NCBI RefSeq assembly: GCF_001044395.1
Contig: NZ_JANU01000007.1
Coordinates: 117,621 to 181,620 of the forward strand
DNA: 64,000 nt
Direction of reading: 5' to 3'
From: Caenimonas sp. SL110
GTDB taxonomy: Bacteria > Pseudomonadota > Gammaproteobacteria > Burkholderiales > Burkholderiaceae_C
Of the stretch, positions 8,552-17,990 are shown in pieces. Position 1 is the stretch's first letter; every line of letters starts with the position of its first letter. A program made the position numbers and the translations under genes. A model generated the notes under the pieces. That model was not told where the DNA came from and searched no databases. It worked only from the letters and a program-made list of their open reading frames with translations.

Positions 8552-9955
8552 ATGTCTGCAGTACTCCATCCCTCCAATGACGACTTTTCACGCGACCTCC
8601 AGGTTGCGCAACTTCGTATTCCGCCGCACTCCATCGAGGCGGAATCGAGCGTGCTGGGCGGACTGCTGCTGGACAACAACGCCTGGGACCGCGTTGGAGA
8701 TTTGCTCACGGATAGCGATTTCTATCGTTATGAGCATCGGCTCATCTACGCATCTATCGGCGGCCTGATCAACGCAACAAGACCGGCAGACGTGATCACG
8801 GTCTATGAGCAGTTGCAGGGCTTGGGCAAAGCGGAGGAGATCGGTGGTCTGGCGTACCTCAACTCTCTGGCGCAATACGTTCCCAGCGCAAGCAATATTC
8901 GCCGCTACGCTGAGATCGTTCGCGAGCGATCGATCCTTCGCAAGCTGGTGAGCGCAAGCGACGAGATCGCCACTGCGGCATTCAACACACAGGGAAAGGC
9001 CGTCGACAAGATCCTCGACGAAGCCGAGCAGAAGATTTTCAACATCGGCGAGGAAGGCTCGCGGATGAAGCAGGGCTTCCAGGGGATGGATTCGCTCGTT
9101 GTCCAACTTTTGGACCGGGTCCAGGAGATGGCCGACAACCCGAACGACATCACCGGGGTGCCCACCGGCTTCTACGACCTCGACCGGATGACGTCGGGTA
9201 TGCAGGCGGGTGACATGATCGTGTTGGCGGCGCGGCCCTCGATGGGCAAGACCGCGCTGGCCATCAACATCGCAGAGCATGTCGCTCTCAATGAAGGCCT
9301 ACCGGTAGCTGTGTTCTCCATGGAAATGGGTGCCTCCCAGCTGGCAGTGCGTATCGTCGGCTCCATCGGCCGCATCGACCAGATGCACCTGCGCACCGGG
9401 CGCCTCACCGATTCCGAGTGGCCGCGCCTGACCGAAGCGATTGAGAAGCTGCGCAATATCTCGCTTCATATCGACGAAACGCCGGGCCTGACGACCAGCG
9501 AGTTGCGCGCAAATGCACGGCGGCTCGCGCGCCAGTGCGGCAAGCTGGGGTTGATCGTTGTCGATTACCTGCAGCTCATGAGCGTGTCCACGAGCATGAA
9601 CGACGAGAACCGCGCGACGGCAGTGGGTGAAATCTCTCGCGGCTTGAAGATGCTCGCCAAGGAGTTGCAGTGTCCGGTGATCGCGCTGTCGCAGCTGTCG
9701 CGCGGCGTGGAATCCCGGACGGACAAGCGTCCGATGATGAGCGACCTGCGGGAATCCGGCGCCATCGAGCAGGACGCCGACGTGATCATGTTTATTTACC
9801 GTGACGACTACTACAACAAGGACTCCAAGGAGCCTGGCGTCGCCGAGATCATCATCAGCAAGCAGCGAAACGGCCCCACCGGCACGGTGAAGCTCGCTTT
9901 CATGAAAGAGATGACGCGCTTCGAGTCGTTGGCCTCGGGAGCCGGCGACTTCTGA
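8552..9955 (+). CDS. dnaB: Replicative DNA helicase DnaB
   Basis: DnaB of 467 residues, the hexameric 5'-3' helicase at the replication fork. The N-terminal domain begins LRIPPHSIEAESSVLGGLLLD. The RecA-like ATPase domain has Walker A in ARPSMGKTALAINIA (about residues 228-240) and Walker B in LIVVDYLQLM; SQLSRGVESR and SGAIEQDADVI are further DnaB signatures. The frame is open upstream to a TTG at 8450, but that would start inside the rplI terminator; ATG 8552 gives the normal length. The gene commonly follows rplI in proteobacteria. Confidence 0.97.
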   Translation: MSAVLHPSNDDFSRDLQVAQLRIPPHSIEAESSVLGGLLLDNNAWDRVGDLLTDSDFYRYEHRLIYASIGGLINATRPADVITVYEQLQGLGKAEEIGGLAYLNSLAQYVPSASNIRRYAEIVRERSILRKLVSASDEIATAAFNTQGKAVDKILDEAEQKIFNIGEEGSRMKQGFQGMDSLVVQLLDRVQEMADNPNDITGVPTGFYDLDRMTSGMQAGDMIVLAARPSMGKTALAINIAEHVALNEGLPVAVFSMEMGASQLAVRIVGSIGRIDQMHLRTGRLTDSEWPRLTEAIEKLRNISLHIDETPGLTTSELRANARRLARQCGKLGLIVVDYLQLMSVSTSMNDENRATAVGEISRGLKMLAKELQCPVIALSQLSRGVESRTDKRPMMSDLRESGAIEQDADVIMFIYRDDYYNKDSKEPGVAEIIISKQRNGPTGTVKLAFMKEMTRFESLASGAGDF

Positions 9956-9974
9956 CGGCGTCTATCGAGCCAGG

Positions 9975-10394
9975 TCAGCTCGGTTCGGAAATCTCGGCGA
10001 GGGCGTCCGCAGCAGGGCCAATTGCCGCCTTGTGTGCAGCAAGATCACCCAGCGCGACTATCCCCACCAGCCGCTTGTCGCGATTGATGATGGGCAGGCG
10101 GCGAATCTGGTGCTCGCTCATGAGGGTTGCGGCTTCGTCGATCGACTGGTCCTCATAGCACCAGCGAATGCCTTGCGTCATGACGTCGCGCACCGAGGTA
10201 CTTCCGGCCAGACCTTCGGCAACGGCGCGCACGACGATATCCCGATCGGAAATGGCTCCGATCATGCGATCGTCTTCGCCGACAGGCAGCAGGCCGAAGT
10301 CACCGTCGCGCATCTGCTGCGCGGCTTCGGCGATGGTCGAATTGGGATTGATGACCACGACATCGGGGGTCATCACGTCTTTGAGCTGCTTCAT
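9975..10394 (-). CDS. CBS-domain pair protein
   Basis: This is a 139-residue protein made almost entirely of two CBS domains (about residues 8-60 and 73-125), a module that senses adenosine nucleotides or similar ligands. Repeated features are VMTPDVVVINPNSTIAEAAQ with GAISDRDIVVRAVAEG, and VMTQGIRWCYEDQSIDEAAT with GIVALGDLA. The longer open frame to 10577 is ignored because ATG 10394 has AAGGA upstream and starts the first CBS domain. It lies tail-to-tail with dnaB and 82 bases after phoH. Target protein and ligand are unknown. Confidence 0.9.
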   Translation of the reverse strand: MKQLKDVMTPDVVVINPNSTIAEAAQQMRDGDFGLLPVGEDDRMIGAISDRDIVVRAVAEGLAGSTSVRDVMTQGIRWCYEDQSIDEAATLMSEHQIRRLPIINRDKRLVGIVALGDLAAHKAAIGPAADALAEISEPS

Positions 10395-10476
10395 GGATTG
10401 TCCTTGCGGTCGGTTGAGTTGCGGATAAAAGTACCCGCAATTACTTCCCGCCGGTGTCAGAGAACAGCTTGAGTCG

Positions 10477-12171
10477 TCAAAGCACTTCGCTCGCGAAATC
10501 AGCCAGCCTCGAGCGTTCGCCACGCGCAAGCGTGATGTGCCCGCTGTGCGGCCATCCCTTGAACTTGTCGATGGCAAACGTGAGGCCGGACGAGCCTTCA
10601 GTCAGGTAGGGTGTATCGATCTGCGCGAGGTTACCCATGCAGATGATCTTGGTCCCCGGACCCGCGCGAGTGATCAGCGTTTTCATCTGCTTGGGCGTCA
10701 GGTTCTGCGCCTCGTCGATGATCACGTACTTGTTCAGGAAGGTGCGACCGCGCATGAAGTTCATGCTCTTGATCTTGATGCGGCTGCGGATGAGTTCGTT
10801 GGTGGCAGCGCGGCCCCATTCTCCGGCGCTGGTTTCAGTCTTGGCGAGCACCTCGAGGTTGTCATCGAGAGCGCCCATCCACGGGCCCATCTTTTCTTCT
10901 TCGGTGCCCGGCAGGAAACCGATGTCCTCGCCCACGCTCACCGTCGCACGGGTCATGATGATTTCGGTGTAACGACGGTCATCAAGGACCTGCGTCAGCC
11001 CCGAAGCCAGTGCCATCAGCGTCTTGCCCGTGCCGGCTGTGCCAGTGAGCGAGACGAAGTCGATTTCGGGGTCCATGAGCAGGTTCATCGCGAAGTTCTG
11101 CTCGCGGTTGCGCGTGCACACGCCCCATACGGAATTCTTCAGGTGGCCGAAGTCCTTCAACGTCTTGAGCACGGCGGTCTTGGCGCGAATCTCCGTGACA
11201 CGTGCATACAGGCTGGGCTCTCCGGGAGACTCGAAGTACACGAACTGATTGATCAGCAGATTGGGTACGACAGGGCCGGTGATCCGGTAGAAGGTGTGTT
11301 GGCCGGTCTGCCAGCTCTCGATCGTCTTGCCATGCTTGGCCCAGAAGTCGGACGGAAGCGCCATCGCACCCGAATACAACAGTTCCAGATCGTCGAGCGT
11401 CTTGTCGTTTTGATAGTCATCAGTCGCCAGACCGAGTGCGCGCGCCTTGACGCGCATGTTGATGTCCTTGGACACCAGCACTACTTCGCGCGGCGCATGC
11501 TGGTCGCGCAAAGCCTGGACCACGCCCAGGATCTGGTTGTCTGCCTTGCCTTGCGGCAGGCTGGAGGGCAGGTGATTGGCCAGCGCCTGTGTCTGGAAGA
11601 AAAGGCATCCGCCAGCTTCGCGGTGTCCGCTGGTGTTGAGCTTGAGGCCACTGGTGATATCCGCGCCTTGAGCGCCGGCCAGCGCGTCGAGCGAGCGACT
11701 GGCCTGCCGGGCGTTGCGCGCGACTTCGGTCATGCCTTTCTTGTGGCCGTCGAGTTCTTCCAGCACGATCATCGGCAGGAAGATGTCATGTTCCTCGAAG
11801 CGGAACAGGCTCATCGGGTCGTGCATGAGCACGTTCGTGTCCAGAACGAAGAGCTTGGAAGGTCCGGTCGATTTGGCTTTACGCGCAGGTTTTGGCGCGA
11901 CATGCGGCTGCGCAGGCCGCTTGTAGGGTGCTGTGCTGTTGGTGGCTACGACGACCCCGGGGGCTTCGTCCTCGAAGGCTTCGACCTGGCGGTCGCCTCC
12001 GCTGGAACGCGGATCGAAATCCATGACGGCCTGCGGCTTTTCAGCCAGCGGGCTGTTGGGCGGTGCCACCTCCGATTTTCGAGCGGCCTTGTGCGAGGTA
12101 CGGGCCGGAGCGTCGTACGCTTCGGACGGGAGCAGGGCGGCGCGTTTGGTGGGGGCGGGGGGCAGTGGCAT
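10477..12171 (-). CDS. PIN domain plus PhoH ATPase (PhoH2-type)
   Basis: This 564-residue protein joins an N-terminal PIN ribonuclease domain to a C-terminal PhoH ATPase. The PIN domain starts near residue 106 (LFVLDTNVLMHDP, catalytic Asp111). The PhoH domain has Walker A GTAGTGKT near residue 380, Walker B in YVIIDEAQNLTPKQM and the motif ITRAGPGTKIICMGN. Characterised PhoH2 proteins are ATP-dependent RNA helicases with ribonuclease activity. The first about 105 residues are low-complexity Pro/Ala/Lys-rich and probably disordered. Unlike some actinobacterial PhoH2 genes, no small antitoxin gene is seen directly upstream. Confidence 0.92.
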   Translation of the reverse strand: MPLPPAPTKRAALLPSEAYDAPARTSHKAARKSEVAPPNSPLAEKPQAVMDFDPRSSGGDRQVEAFEDEAPGVVVATNSTAPYKRPAQPHVAPKPARKAKSTGPSKLFVLDTNVLMHDPMSLFRFEEHDIFLPMIVLEELDGHKKGMTEVARNARQASRSLDALAGAQGADITSGLKLNTSGHREAGGCLFFQTQALANHLPSSLPQGKADNQILGVVQALRDQHAPREVVLVSKDINMRVKARALGLATDDYQNDKTLDDLELLYSGAMALPSDFWAKHGKTIESWQTGQHTFYRITGPVVPNLLINQFVYFESPGEPSLYARVTEIRAKTAVLKTLKDFGHLKNSVWGVCTRNREQNFAMNLLMDPEIDFVSLTGTAGTGKTLMALASGLTQVLDDRRYTEIIMTRATVSVGEDIGFLPGTEEEKMGPWMGALDDNLEVLAKTETSAGEWGRAATNELIRSRIKIKSMNFMRGRTFLNKYVIIDEAQNLTPKQMKTLITRAGPGTKIICMGNLAQIDTPYLTEGSSGLTFAIDKFKGWPHSGHITLARGERSRLADFASEVL

Positions 12172-12232
12172 AGGTGGGTTGATTCCCTGATGAGGATGAC
12201 GAGATGTAGTCCGGCAAGCGGGGGTGCGAAAG

Positions 12233-12290
12233 GCGGTTCAAGAAGCGGTTCAAGAAGCGAAAAAGCCGCCAGGCGAGCCGGGCGGCTTTG
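12233..12290 (-). terminator. Terminator of the peroxiredoxin gene, followed by a short tandem repeat
   Basis: Read on the minus strand, CAAAGCCGCC and GGCGGCTTTTT form a hairpin with a T run at 12261-12290, placed after the peroxiredoxin stop (12399) and before phoH. Next to it, at 12233-12259, GCGGTTCAAGAA is repeated twice in tandem. The repeat has no obvious role. Confidence 0.75.
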
Positions 12291-12398
12291 AGTGGTTCAG
12301 TAGTGTCGACGCCGCGCGCCGTGGTCAACTGCATGAATTCATTATGCACATGTCGCGTGACGCTTCAACCGCGCCGCACGCCATGTTGCTACCAAACG

Positions 12399-12875
12399 TC
12401 AGGCGGCTTTCTTGAGCAGCTTGACGGCCTTGAGTACTTCATCAACGTGGCCGGGGACCTTCAGGCCACGCCACTCCTGCTTGAGCACGCCGTCTGCGCC
12501 GATGAGGAAGGTGCTGCGCTCGATGCCCTTGACCTTCTTGCCGTACATGATCTTGTTCTTGACCACGCCGAACATGTGGCACATCTTCTCTTCGGTATCG
12601 GCAATCAGCTCGAACGGCAGTTCAAGCTTGGTCTTGAATTCGTCGTGAGATTTCATGTTGTCGCGCGAAACGCCGAACACTTCGGCGCCGGCCTTCACGA
12701 AATCCTTGTACTTGTCACGGAACTGCATCGCCTCGGTGGTGCAGCCTGGCGTGTTGTCCTTCGGGTAGAAGTACAGTACCAGCACAGCGCCGTTGTGTGA
12801 CGTGTTGGTGACCTTGATGCCGCCAGTGGCGTTTGCTTCGAATTCGGGGATGAGTTTGTTGACAACGATCGCCAT
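12399..12875 (-). CDS. bcp: Thioredoxin-dependent thiol peroxidase (Bcp/PrxQ family)
   Basis: This 158-residue peroxiredoxin reduces hydrogen peroxide and organic hydroperoxides with electrons from thioredoxin. The core reads VLVLYFYPKDNTPGCTTEAM, where Cys45 is the peroxidatic residue. E. coli Bcp has its resolving Cys five residues later; here that place is Met50, so the enzyme is either 1-Cys or uses Cys99 (EEKMCHMFGV). The frame is open to 13112, but ATG 12875 starts the fold. It is expected to be cytosolic, since no signal peptide is seen. Confidence 0.93.
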   Translation of the reverse strand: MAIVVNKLIPEFEANATGGIKVTNTSHNGAVLVLYFYPKDNTPGCTTEAMQFRDKYKDFVKAGAEVFGVSRDNMKSHDEFKTKLELPFELIADTEEKMCHMFGVVKNKIMYGKKVKGIERSTFLIGADGVLKQEWRGLKVPGHVDEVLKAVKLLKKAA

Positions 12876-13014
12876 GGAATGTGTTTCTCGTGTGACAGGG
12901 GTTGCTCGTTGCTGACTGCATAAGGACGCGATTGCCGCGACCTTATGGGGATGCGGACATCCCGTTGCAACCTGCAATTTTACCCTGAAACCGACCCCAT
13001 GCCTGCAGGCATGG

Positions 13015-13383
13015 CTATTCGAGCAGCAGCGCGACCGCCACACTGCGGCCCTCTTGCGCCAGGATGTTGTAGGTGCGGCATGCAGCCGCGGTGTCCATCG
13101 TTTCGACCCCAACTCGCTTTTCCATCAATGGCGCGAGCCATGCGGCCTTGGGAAATCGTATGCGCGAGCCGCTGCCGAAGATCACCACTTCTGCGCTGAC
13201 CCCGGCGATGCGAGCGAAGTGGTCAGGCCCGAGTTCGTCGAATGAAGACGCGTTCCATTCGATGCGCTCACCCGCCGACGTGAGGATGACGCTCGTGGTG
13301 ATTTTTTCGCCGCTCACGCCCACCCAGCCGGGGCCATAGCCGGTGATGGTCTGTACGTCGGATTGATCGGGTTGCAGCTTCAT
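13015..13383 (-). CDS. Mth938-like (DUF498/NDUFAF3 family) protein
   Basis: A 122-residue protein of the Mth938 domain family. The pattern ITGYGPGWVGVSGEKI, then FDELGPDHFARI, EVVIFGSGSRIRFP and the C-terminal VETMDTAAACRTYNILAQEG fits the family throughout. In mitochondria the relative NDUFAF3 helps assemble complex I; the bacterial role is not established. ATG 13383 is preferred to the longer frame starting at 13434, because it begins the conserved MKLQPD start. It is divergent from the aminotransferase gene that follows. Confidence 0.88.
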   Translation of the reverse strand: MKLQPDQSDVQTITGYGPGWVGVSGEKITTSVILTSAGERIEWNASSFDELGPDHFARIAGVSAEVVIFGSGSRIRFPKAAWLAPLMEKRVGVETMDTAAACRTYNILAQEGRSVAVALLLE

Positions 13384-13475
13384 GGTGCGTCGGTATTGTT
13401 GCGCTGCACTAAATGTGAGCGGAACTGTGGTCAAATTATATGTTTTCGCACTCTCAAAACCGCTCTGGAGGGGCT

Positions 13476-14702
13476 TTGAAAACGGTCCAGAAATCAGCCA
13501 AGCTCGCCAACGTCCTGTACGACATCCGCGGACCCATCATGGACGCGGCCCGCCGGATGGAAGAAGAGGGCCACAAGATCATTCGCCTGAACATCGGCAA
13601 CCTTGCCGTTTTCGGGTTTGACGCGCCTGAAGAGATCCAGCAGGACATGGCGCGAAACCTCAACAGCGCTTCAGCCTACTCCGACAGCAAGGGCATTTTC
13701 GCGGCACGCAAGGCCGTGATGCACGAGACGCAGAAGCAGGGCATCAAGGGCGTCACGCTCGAAGACGTGTACCTGGGCAACGGCGCCAGTGAACTCATCG
13801 CCATGGCGACCAACGCCCTGCTCAATGATGGCGACGAGTTGCTCCTGCCGGCGCCGGACTACCCCCTGTGGACTGCCGCCGCGAGCCTGTCCGGTGGCAA
13901 GCCGGTGCACTACCTCTGCGACGAAAACAACGGCTGGATGCCCGACCTCGACGACATCCGGCGCAAGATCACGCCGGCCACCAAAGGCATCGTCGTCATC
14001 AACCCGAACAATCCGACCGGCGCGCTGTACTCCGACGAATTGCTGATGGGTATCGTGGCGATCGCCCGTGAACATGGCCTGGTCATCCTGGCCGATGAGG
14101 TCTATGACAAGGTCCTGTACGACGGCGCGAAGCACACGGCCATCGGCAGTCTGTCCGACGACGTGCTCACGCTCACCTTCAACTCGCTTTCCAAGAGCTA
14201 TCGCTCGTGCGGCTACCGCGCGGGCTGGATGGTCGTGTCGGGCGACAAGAAGGCCGCCGCCGATTACATCGAGGGCCTGACGATGCTCTCGAACATGCGC
14301 CTTTGCGCCAATGTGCCGGGGCAATACGCGATCCAGACCGCCCTGGGCGGCTACCAGAGCATCAACGAACTTGTCGCCGAAGGCGGGCGCCTGCGTCGCC
14401 AGCGCGACCTCGCGTACGAGCTCATCACCGCAATTCCTGGCGTGACCTGCGTGAAGCCGACAGCGGCGCTCTACATGTTCCCCAGGCTCGATCCCAAGGT
14501 TTATCCGATCGCCGATGACCGCCAGTTCTTCCTGCAACTGCTGGAAGAAACACGGGTCATGCTGGTGCAGGGCACGGGCTTCAACTGGGCCACGCCCGAC
14601 CACTTCCGCATCGTCTTTCTTCCCCATGAAGACGACCTTCGCGAGGCCGTGCGCCGCATCGCGAAATTTCTCGAGAGCTACAGGAAACACACGACCGCAT
14701 GA
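13476..14702 (+). CDS. PLP-dependent aminotransferase, AlaA-like (probable TTG start)
   Basis: This 408-residue class I/II aminotransferase resembles glutamate-pyruvate transaminase AlaA. It has NPNNPTGALYS, DEVYDKVLYDG and the PLP-binding Lys240 in SLSKSYRSCGYRAGW. An ATG exists at 13440, but TTG 13476 follows GGAGGGG at ideal spacing, and an AT-rich -10-like stretch (AAATTATAT, 13433-13441) covers the ATG, so TTG is chosen. Its stop overlaps the hom start by 4 bases, making it the first gene of the threonine operon. The natural amino-acid substrate is inferred from similarity only. Confidence 0.92.
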   Translation: MKTVQKSAKLANVLYDIRGPIMDAARRMEEEGHKIIRLNIGNLAVFGFDAPEEIQQDMARNLNSASAYSDSKGIFAARKAVMHETQKQGIKGVTLEDVYLGNGASELIAMATNALLNDGDELLLPAPDYPLWTAAASLSGGKPVHYLCDENNGWMPDLDDIRRKITPATKGIVVINPNNPTGALYSDELLMGIVAIAREHGLVILADEVYDKVLYDGAKHTAIGSLSDDVLTLTFNSLSKSYRSCGYRAGWMVVSGDKKAAADYIEGLTMLSNMRLCANVPGQYAIQTALGGYQSINELVAEGGRLRRQRDLAYELITAIPGVTCVKPTAALYMFPRLDPKVYPIADDRQFFLQLLEETRVMLVQGTGFNWATPDHFRIVFLPHEDDLREAVRRIAKFLESYRKHTTA

Positions 14703-16033
14703 AAGCTATCCAAGTCGGCCTGATGGGCATTGGCACCGTCGGCAGCGGCGTCTACAACGTGCTTCGCCGTAACCAGCAAGAAATCATGGGCCGCGCCGGC
14801 CGTGGCATTGATATCACCATGGTTGCGGACCTCGACGCCGCGCGCGCGCAAGCGGTGGTGGGATCGAATGCAAAGGTCGTCAGTGATGCGCGCGAGATCA
14901 TCGCCAATCCTGATATCGATATCGTCGTCGAGCTGATCGGCGGCTATGGCATCGCTCGCCAGCTGGTGATGGAAGCCATCGAAGCCGGCAAGCACGTCGT
15001 GACCGCCAACAAGGCGCTGCTCGCCGTGCATGGCACCGAGATCTTTGCGGCCGCGCACCGACGCGGCGTGATGGTCGCGTTCGAAGCAGCGGTTGCCGGC
15101 GGCATCCCGATCATCAAGGCCCTGCGCGAAGGCCTGACCGCCAACAGCATCGAATGGATCGCCGGCATCATCAACGGCACCACCAACTTCATCCTGTCGG
15201 AGATGCGCGACAAGGGCATTGATTTCGACGTCGCATTGAAGGATGCGCAGCGCCTGGGTTACGCCGAAGCCGATCCGACCTTCGACATCGAAGGTGTGGA
15301 CGCCGCCCACAAGGCGACCATCATGTCGGCCATCGCGTTCGGCATTCCGGTGCAGTTCGACAAGGCCTACGTCGAGGGCATCACCAGGCTGGGCGCGCAG
15401 GACATCCGCTATGCGGAGCAGCTCGGTTACCGGATCAAGCTGCTGGGCATCACCAAGCGCACGGCCAAGGGGATCGAACTGCGCGTTCACCCGTCGCTGG
15501 TGCCGACCAAGCGCCTGATCGCCAATGTGGAAGGCGCGATGAACGCCGTTCTCGTGCAGGCCGATGCAGTGGGCACCACGCTGTACTACGGCAAGGGTGC
15601 CGGCAGCGAGCCAACGGCAAGCGCCGTCATAGCCGACCTGGTGGACATCACTCGGCTGCACACCGCCGATGCCGCCCACCGCGTACCGCATCTTGCATTC
15701 CAGCCCGACTCGATGAGCGATGCGACCGTGCTGCCGATGAGCGAGATCGTGACCAGCTATTACCTGCGTTTGCAGGTGGCCGACCAGGCCGGCGTGCTCG
15801 CCAAGGTCACCGGCCTGCTGGCAGCGGCCAACATCAGCATCGACGCCATGCTGCAGCGCCCCGCTGGCGTGGGTCAGACCACCGAGGCGTCGCAAGGTGT
15901 TGCGCAGACCGACCTGATCATCCTCACGCACAGCGTGCGCGAAGGCACGATGAACGATGTTCTGGCCCAGATGCAGGCGCTGCCCACGGTGCTCGCACCC
16001 ATCATCCGTATCCGCAAGGAAGACCTCGCGTAA
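14699..16033 (+). CDS. hom: Homoserine dehydrogenase
   Basis: This 444-residue enzyme reduces aspartate semialdehyde to homoserine, the branch point to threonine and methionine. The Rossmann nucleotide-binding segment is VGLMGIGTVGSGVYNVL near residue 5. The catalytic domain shows NKALLAVHG, GIINGTTNFILSEM and YAEADPTFDIEGVDAAHKA. The C-terminal about 90 residues (YYLRLQVADQAGVLAKVTGL onward) form an ACT domain, so threonine feedback inhibition is likely. It overlaps both neighbours (ATGA with the aminotransferase, TAATG with thrC), which means tight translational coupling. Confidence 0.97.
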   Translation: MKAIQVGLMGIGTVGSGVYNVLRRNQQEIMGRAGRGIDITMVADLDAARAQAVVGSNAKVVSDAREIIANPDIDIVVELIGGYGIARQLVMEAIEAGKHVVTANKALLAVHGTEIFAAAHRRGVMVAFEAAVAGGIPIIKALREGLTANSIEWIAGIINGTTNFILSEMRDKGIDFDVALKDAQRLGYAEADPTFDIEGVDAAHKATIMSAIAFGIPVQFDKAYVEGITRLGAQDIRYAEQLGYRIKLLGITKRTAKGIELRVHPSLVPTKRLIANVEGAMNAVLVQADAVGTTLYYGKGAGSEPTASAVIADLVDITRLHTADAAHRVPHLAFQPDSMSDATVLPMSEIVTSYYLRLQVADQAGVLAKVTGLLAAANISIDAMLQRPAGVGQTTEASQGVAQTDLIILTHSVREGTMNDVLAQMQALPTVLAPIIRIRKEDLA

Positions 16034-17460
16034 TGCGTTACCTGTCCACGCGCGGTCACCCGGACCGCAAGCGCTTTTGCGAAATCCTGCTTGAAGGTCT
16101 TGCACCAGACGGCGGGCTGTACCTGCCTGAGAGCTATCCGCAAGTCGATGCGGCGACGCTTCAAAAGTGGAGCGGCCTGAAGTACCACGAGCTTGCGTTC
16201 GAGATTCTCTCGCTCTACATCGATGACATTCCGGCTGGTGATTTGCAGGCCATCTGCCGCAAGACATACACAGCAGAGGTGTTTGGCACACCGGAGATTG
16301 TTCCGCTCAAGAAGCTTGAGCTGGGCACTGGTTCAGAGTCCAAGCGGCTTTACCTGCAGGCGCTTTCCAACGGCCCCACGCTCGCTTTCAAGGACATGGC
16401 GATGCAGCTGCTGGGCAACCTGTTCGAGTACGAACTGGCACGCCGCGGCGAAGAGCTGAACATCCTGGGCGCGACTTCCGGCGACACGGGCAGCGCGGCC
16501 GAATACGCGATGAAGGGCAAGAAGGGCGTGCGGGTCTTCATGACTTCGCCCAACGGCCGCATGAGTCCGTTCCAGCAGGCGCAGATGTTCAGCCTGCAGG
16601 ACGCCAACATCTACAACCTCGCGATTGACGGCGTGTTCGATGACTGCCAGGACATCGTCAAGGCGGTGTCGAATGACCTGGAGTTCAAGCGAAAGTACCG
16701 TATCGGCACAGTCAATTCGATCAACTGGGCGCGTCTCGTGGCGCAGGTGGTCTATTACTTTGCGGGGTACTTCCAGGCGGCTGCCCAGAGGGTGAGCTTC
16801 ACGGTGCCATCGGGCAATTTCGGCAATATCTGCGCCGGGCACGTGGCTCGCATGATGGGTTTGCCGATCGACACGCTGGTGCTGGCCACCAACGAGAACA
16901 ACGTGCTCGACGAATTCCTGCGCACCGGTGTGTACCGCGTGCGCTCGGCTGCTGACACGCATGAGACGTCCAGTCCCTCCATGGATATTTCCAAGGCCAG
17001 CAACTTCGAGCGCTTTGTTTTCGACCTGCTGGGCCGCGACGGTGCCCGCGTCAAGTCGCTTTTCAGCGAGCAGATCGCAGCGACCGGTCAGTTCGACCTG
17101 AGCGCGGACCCCGCTTTCAAACAGCTGCGCGAACGCTATGGATTCGTCAGCGGCAGCAGCACGCACGCCGACCGCCTGGCGACCATTCGCAGCACCTTCG
17201 AAAGCTCGCACATCATCATCGATACACACACCGCAGATGGCGTCAAGGTTGCGTTCGAGCACCTGCAGCCCGGCGTGCCGATGATCGTGCTGGAGACCGC
17301 ATTGCCGATCAAATTCGCAGCGACCATCGTCGAGGCGCTAGGGCGTGAACCCGATCGTCCTGCAGCATTGGCAGGCATCGAAAGCCTGCCGCGCCGGGTC
17401 ACCGTGCTTCCAGCCGACGTGCAACAGGTCAAGGGTTTCATCGCAACCCACTGCGCATGA
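16033..17460 (+). CDS. thrC: Threonine synthase
   Basis: ThrC of 475 residues converts O-phosphohomoserine to threonine with PLP. It belongs to the longer, E. coli/yeast-like class, starting MRYLSTRGHP with PDGGLYLPESYP. The PLP Lys is Lys120 in LAFKDMAMQLLG, and the phosphate loop appears in GATSGDTGSAAEYAMKG. Homoserine kinase, needed between Hom and ThrC, is not in this window; in many betaproteobacteria thrB lies elsewhere. The first base of the gene is the last of hom, and its stop overlaps mobB by 4 bases. Confidence 0.97.
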   Translation: MRYLSTRGHPDRKRFCEILLEGLAPDGGLYLPESYPQVDAATLQKWSGLKYHELAFEILSLYIDDIPAGDLQAICRKTYTAEVFGTPEIVPLKKLELGTGSESKRLYLQALSNGPTLAFKDMAMQLLGNLFEYELARRGEELNILGATSGDTGSAAEYAMKGKKGVRVFMTSPNGRMSPFQQAQMFSLQDANIYNLAIDGVFDDCQDIVKAVSNDLEFKRKYRIGTVNSINWARLVAQVVYYFAGYFQAAAQRVSFTVPSGNFGNICAGHVARMMGLPIDTLVLATNENNVLDEFLRTGVYRVRSAADTHETSSPSMDISKASNFERFVFDLLGRDGARVKSLFSEQIAATGQFDLSADPAFKQLRERYGFVSGSSTHADRLATIRSTFESSHIIIDTHTADGVKVAFEHLQPGVPMIVLETALPIKFAATIVEALGREPDRPAALAGIESLPRRVTVLPADVQQVKGFIATHCA

Positions 17461-17990
17461 AGGTCGTCGGCTTTGCGGGCTACTCGGGCTCCGGCAAGAC
17501 AACGCTGGTCGAGGCACTCATCCCCGCCCTCAAGCTGCGGGGACTTCGGGTATCGGTCATCAAGCATGCCCATCACAAGTTCGACATCGACCATCCCGGC
17601 AAGGACACGTACCGGCACCGCGAAGCGGGCGCGTTCGAAGTGGTGGTCGCTTCCAACAAGCGACTGGCGCTGATCCGCGAATTCGAGCAGCCGTCCGAGC
17701 TGACGGTGCATCACCTCATCGCGGAGCTTTATGACGGCGTCGATTGGGTGCTGGTCGAAGGCTTCAAGCACAGCAACCTGCTGAAGGTGGAGATCTGGCG
17801 AGCCGGCGCGGCCAATCCGGCGCGCTATCCTGACGACGATTTCATCGTTGCCATTGCCACGGACTCTCCCGATCAATTGCCCCAGGCAACCCTGAGGCCG
17901 GTGCTGGATCTGAACGACCCGGATTCGGTCGCGCAATGGCTCGTCGACAATGGTGACCGCTTCGAATACGACCCGGAGAACTACGGATGA
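17457..17990 (+). CDS. mobB: Molybdopterin-guanine dinucleotide biosynthesis protein MobB
   Basis: MobB of 177 residues is a P-loop GTP-binding protein that assists MobA in attaching GMP to molybdopterin. Walker A is GYSGSGKTT at residues 8-16; VIKHAHHKFDIDHPGKDTYR and DWVLVEGFKHSNLLKVEIWR are the usual signatures. It starts within the stop of thrC (ATGA) and overlaps moeA in the same way. This ties molybdenum-cofactor genes directly to the threonine genes in one transcript. Confidence 0.94.
   Translation: MKVVGFAGYSGSGKTTLVEALIPALKLRGLRVSVIKHAHHKFDIDHPGKDTYRHREAGAFEVVVASNKRLALIREFEQPSELTVHHLIAELYDGVDWVLVEGFKHSNLLKVEIWRAGAANPARYPDDDFIVAIATDSPDQLPQATLRPVLDLNDPDSVAQWLVDNGDRFEYDPENYG

Noticed and set aside
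10537..12291. Open frame of 584 codons on the plus strand opposite phoH
   Set aside because: It mirrors the phoH frame, is full of low-complexity Arg/Val/Gly composition and matches no domain. Long antisense frames are common in high-GC DNA with strong third-position bias.
13440..13475. ATG 13440 as start of the aminotransferase
   Set aside because: It lies in an AT-rich -10-like element without a ribosome binding site, while TTG 13476 follows GGAGGGG.
14678..16291. Open frame of 537 codons on the minus strand opposite hom
   Set aside because: It is antisense to a gene with clear catalytic motifs and translational coupling to neighbours, and has no domain of its own.
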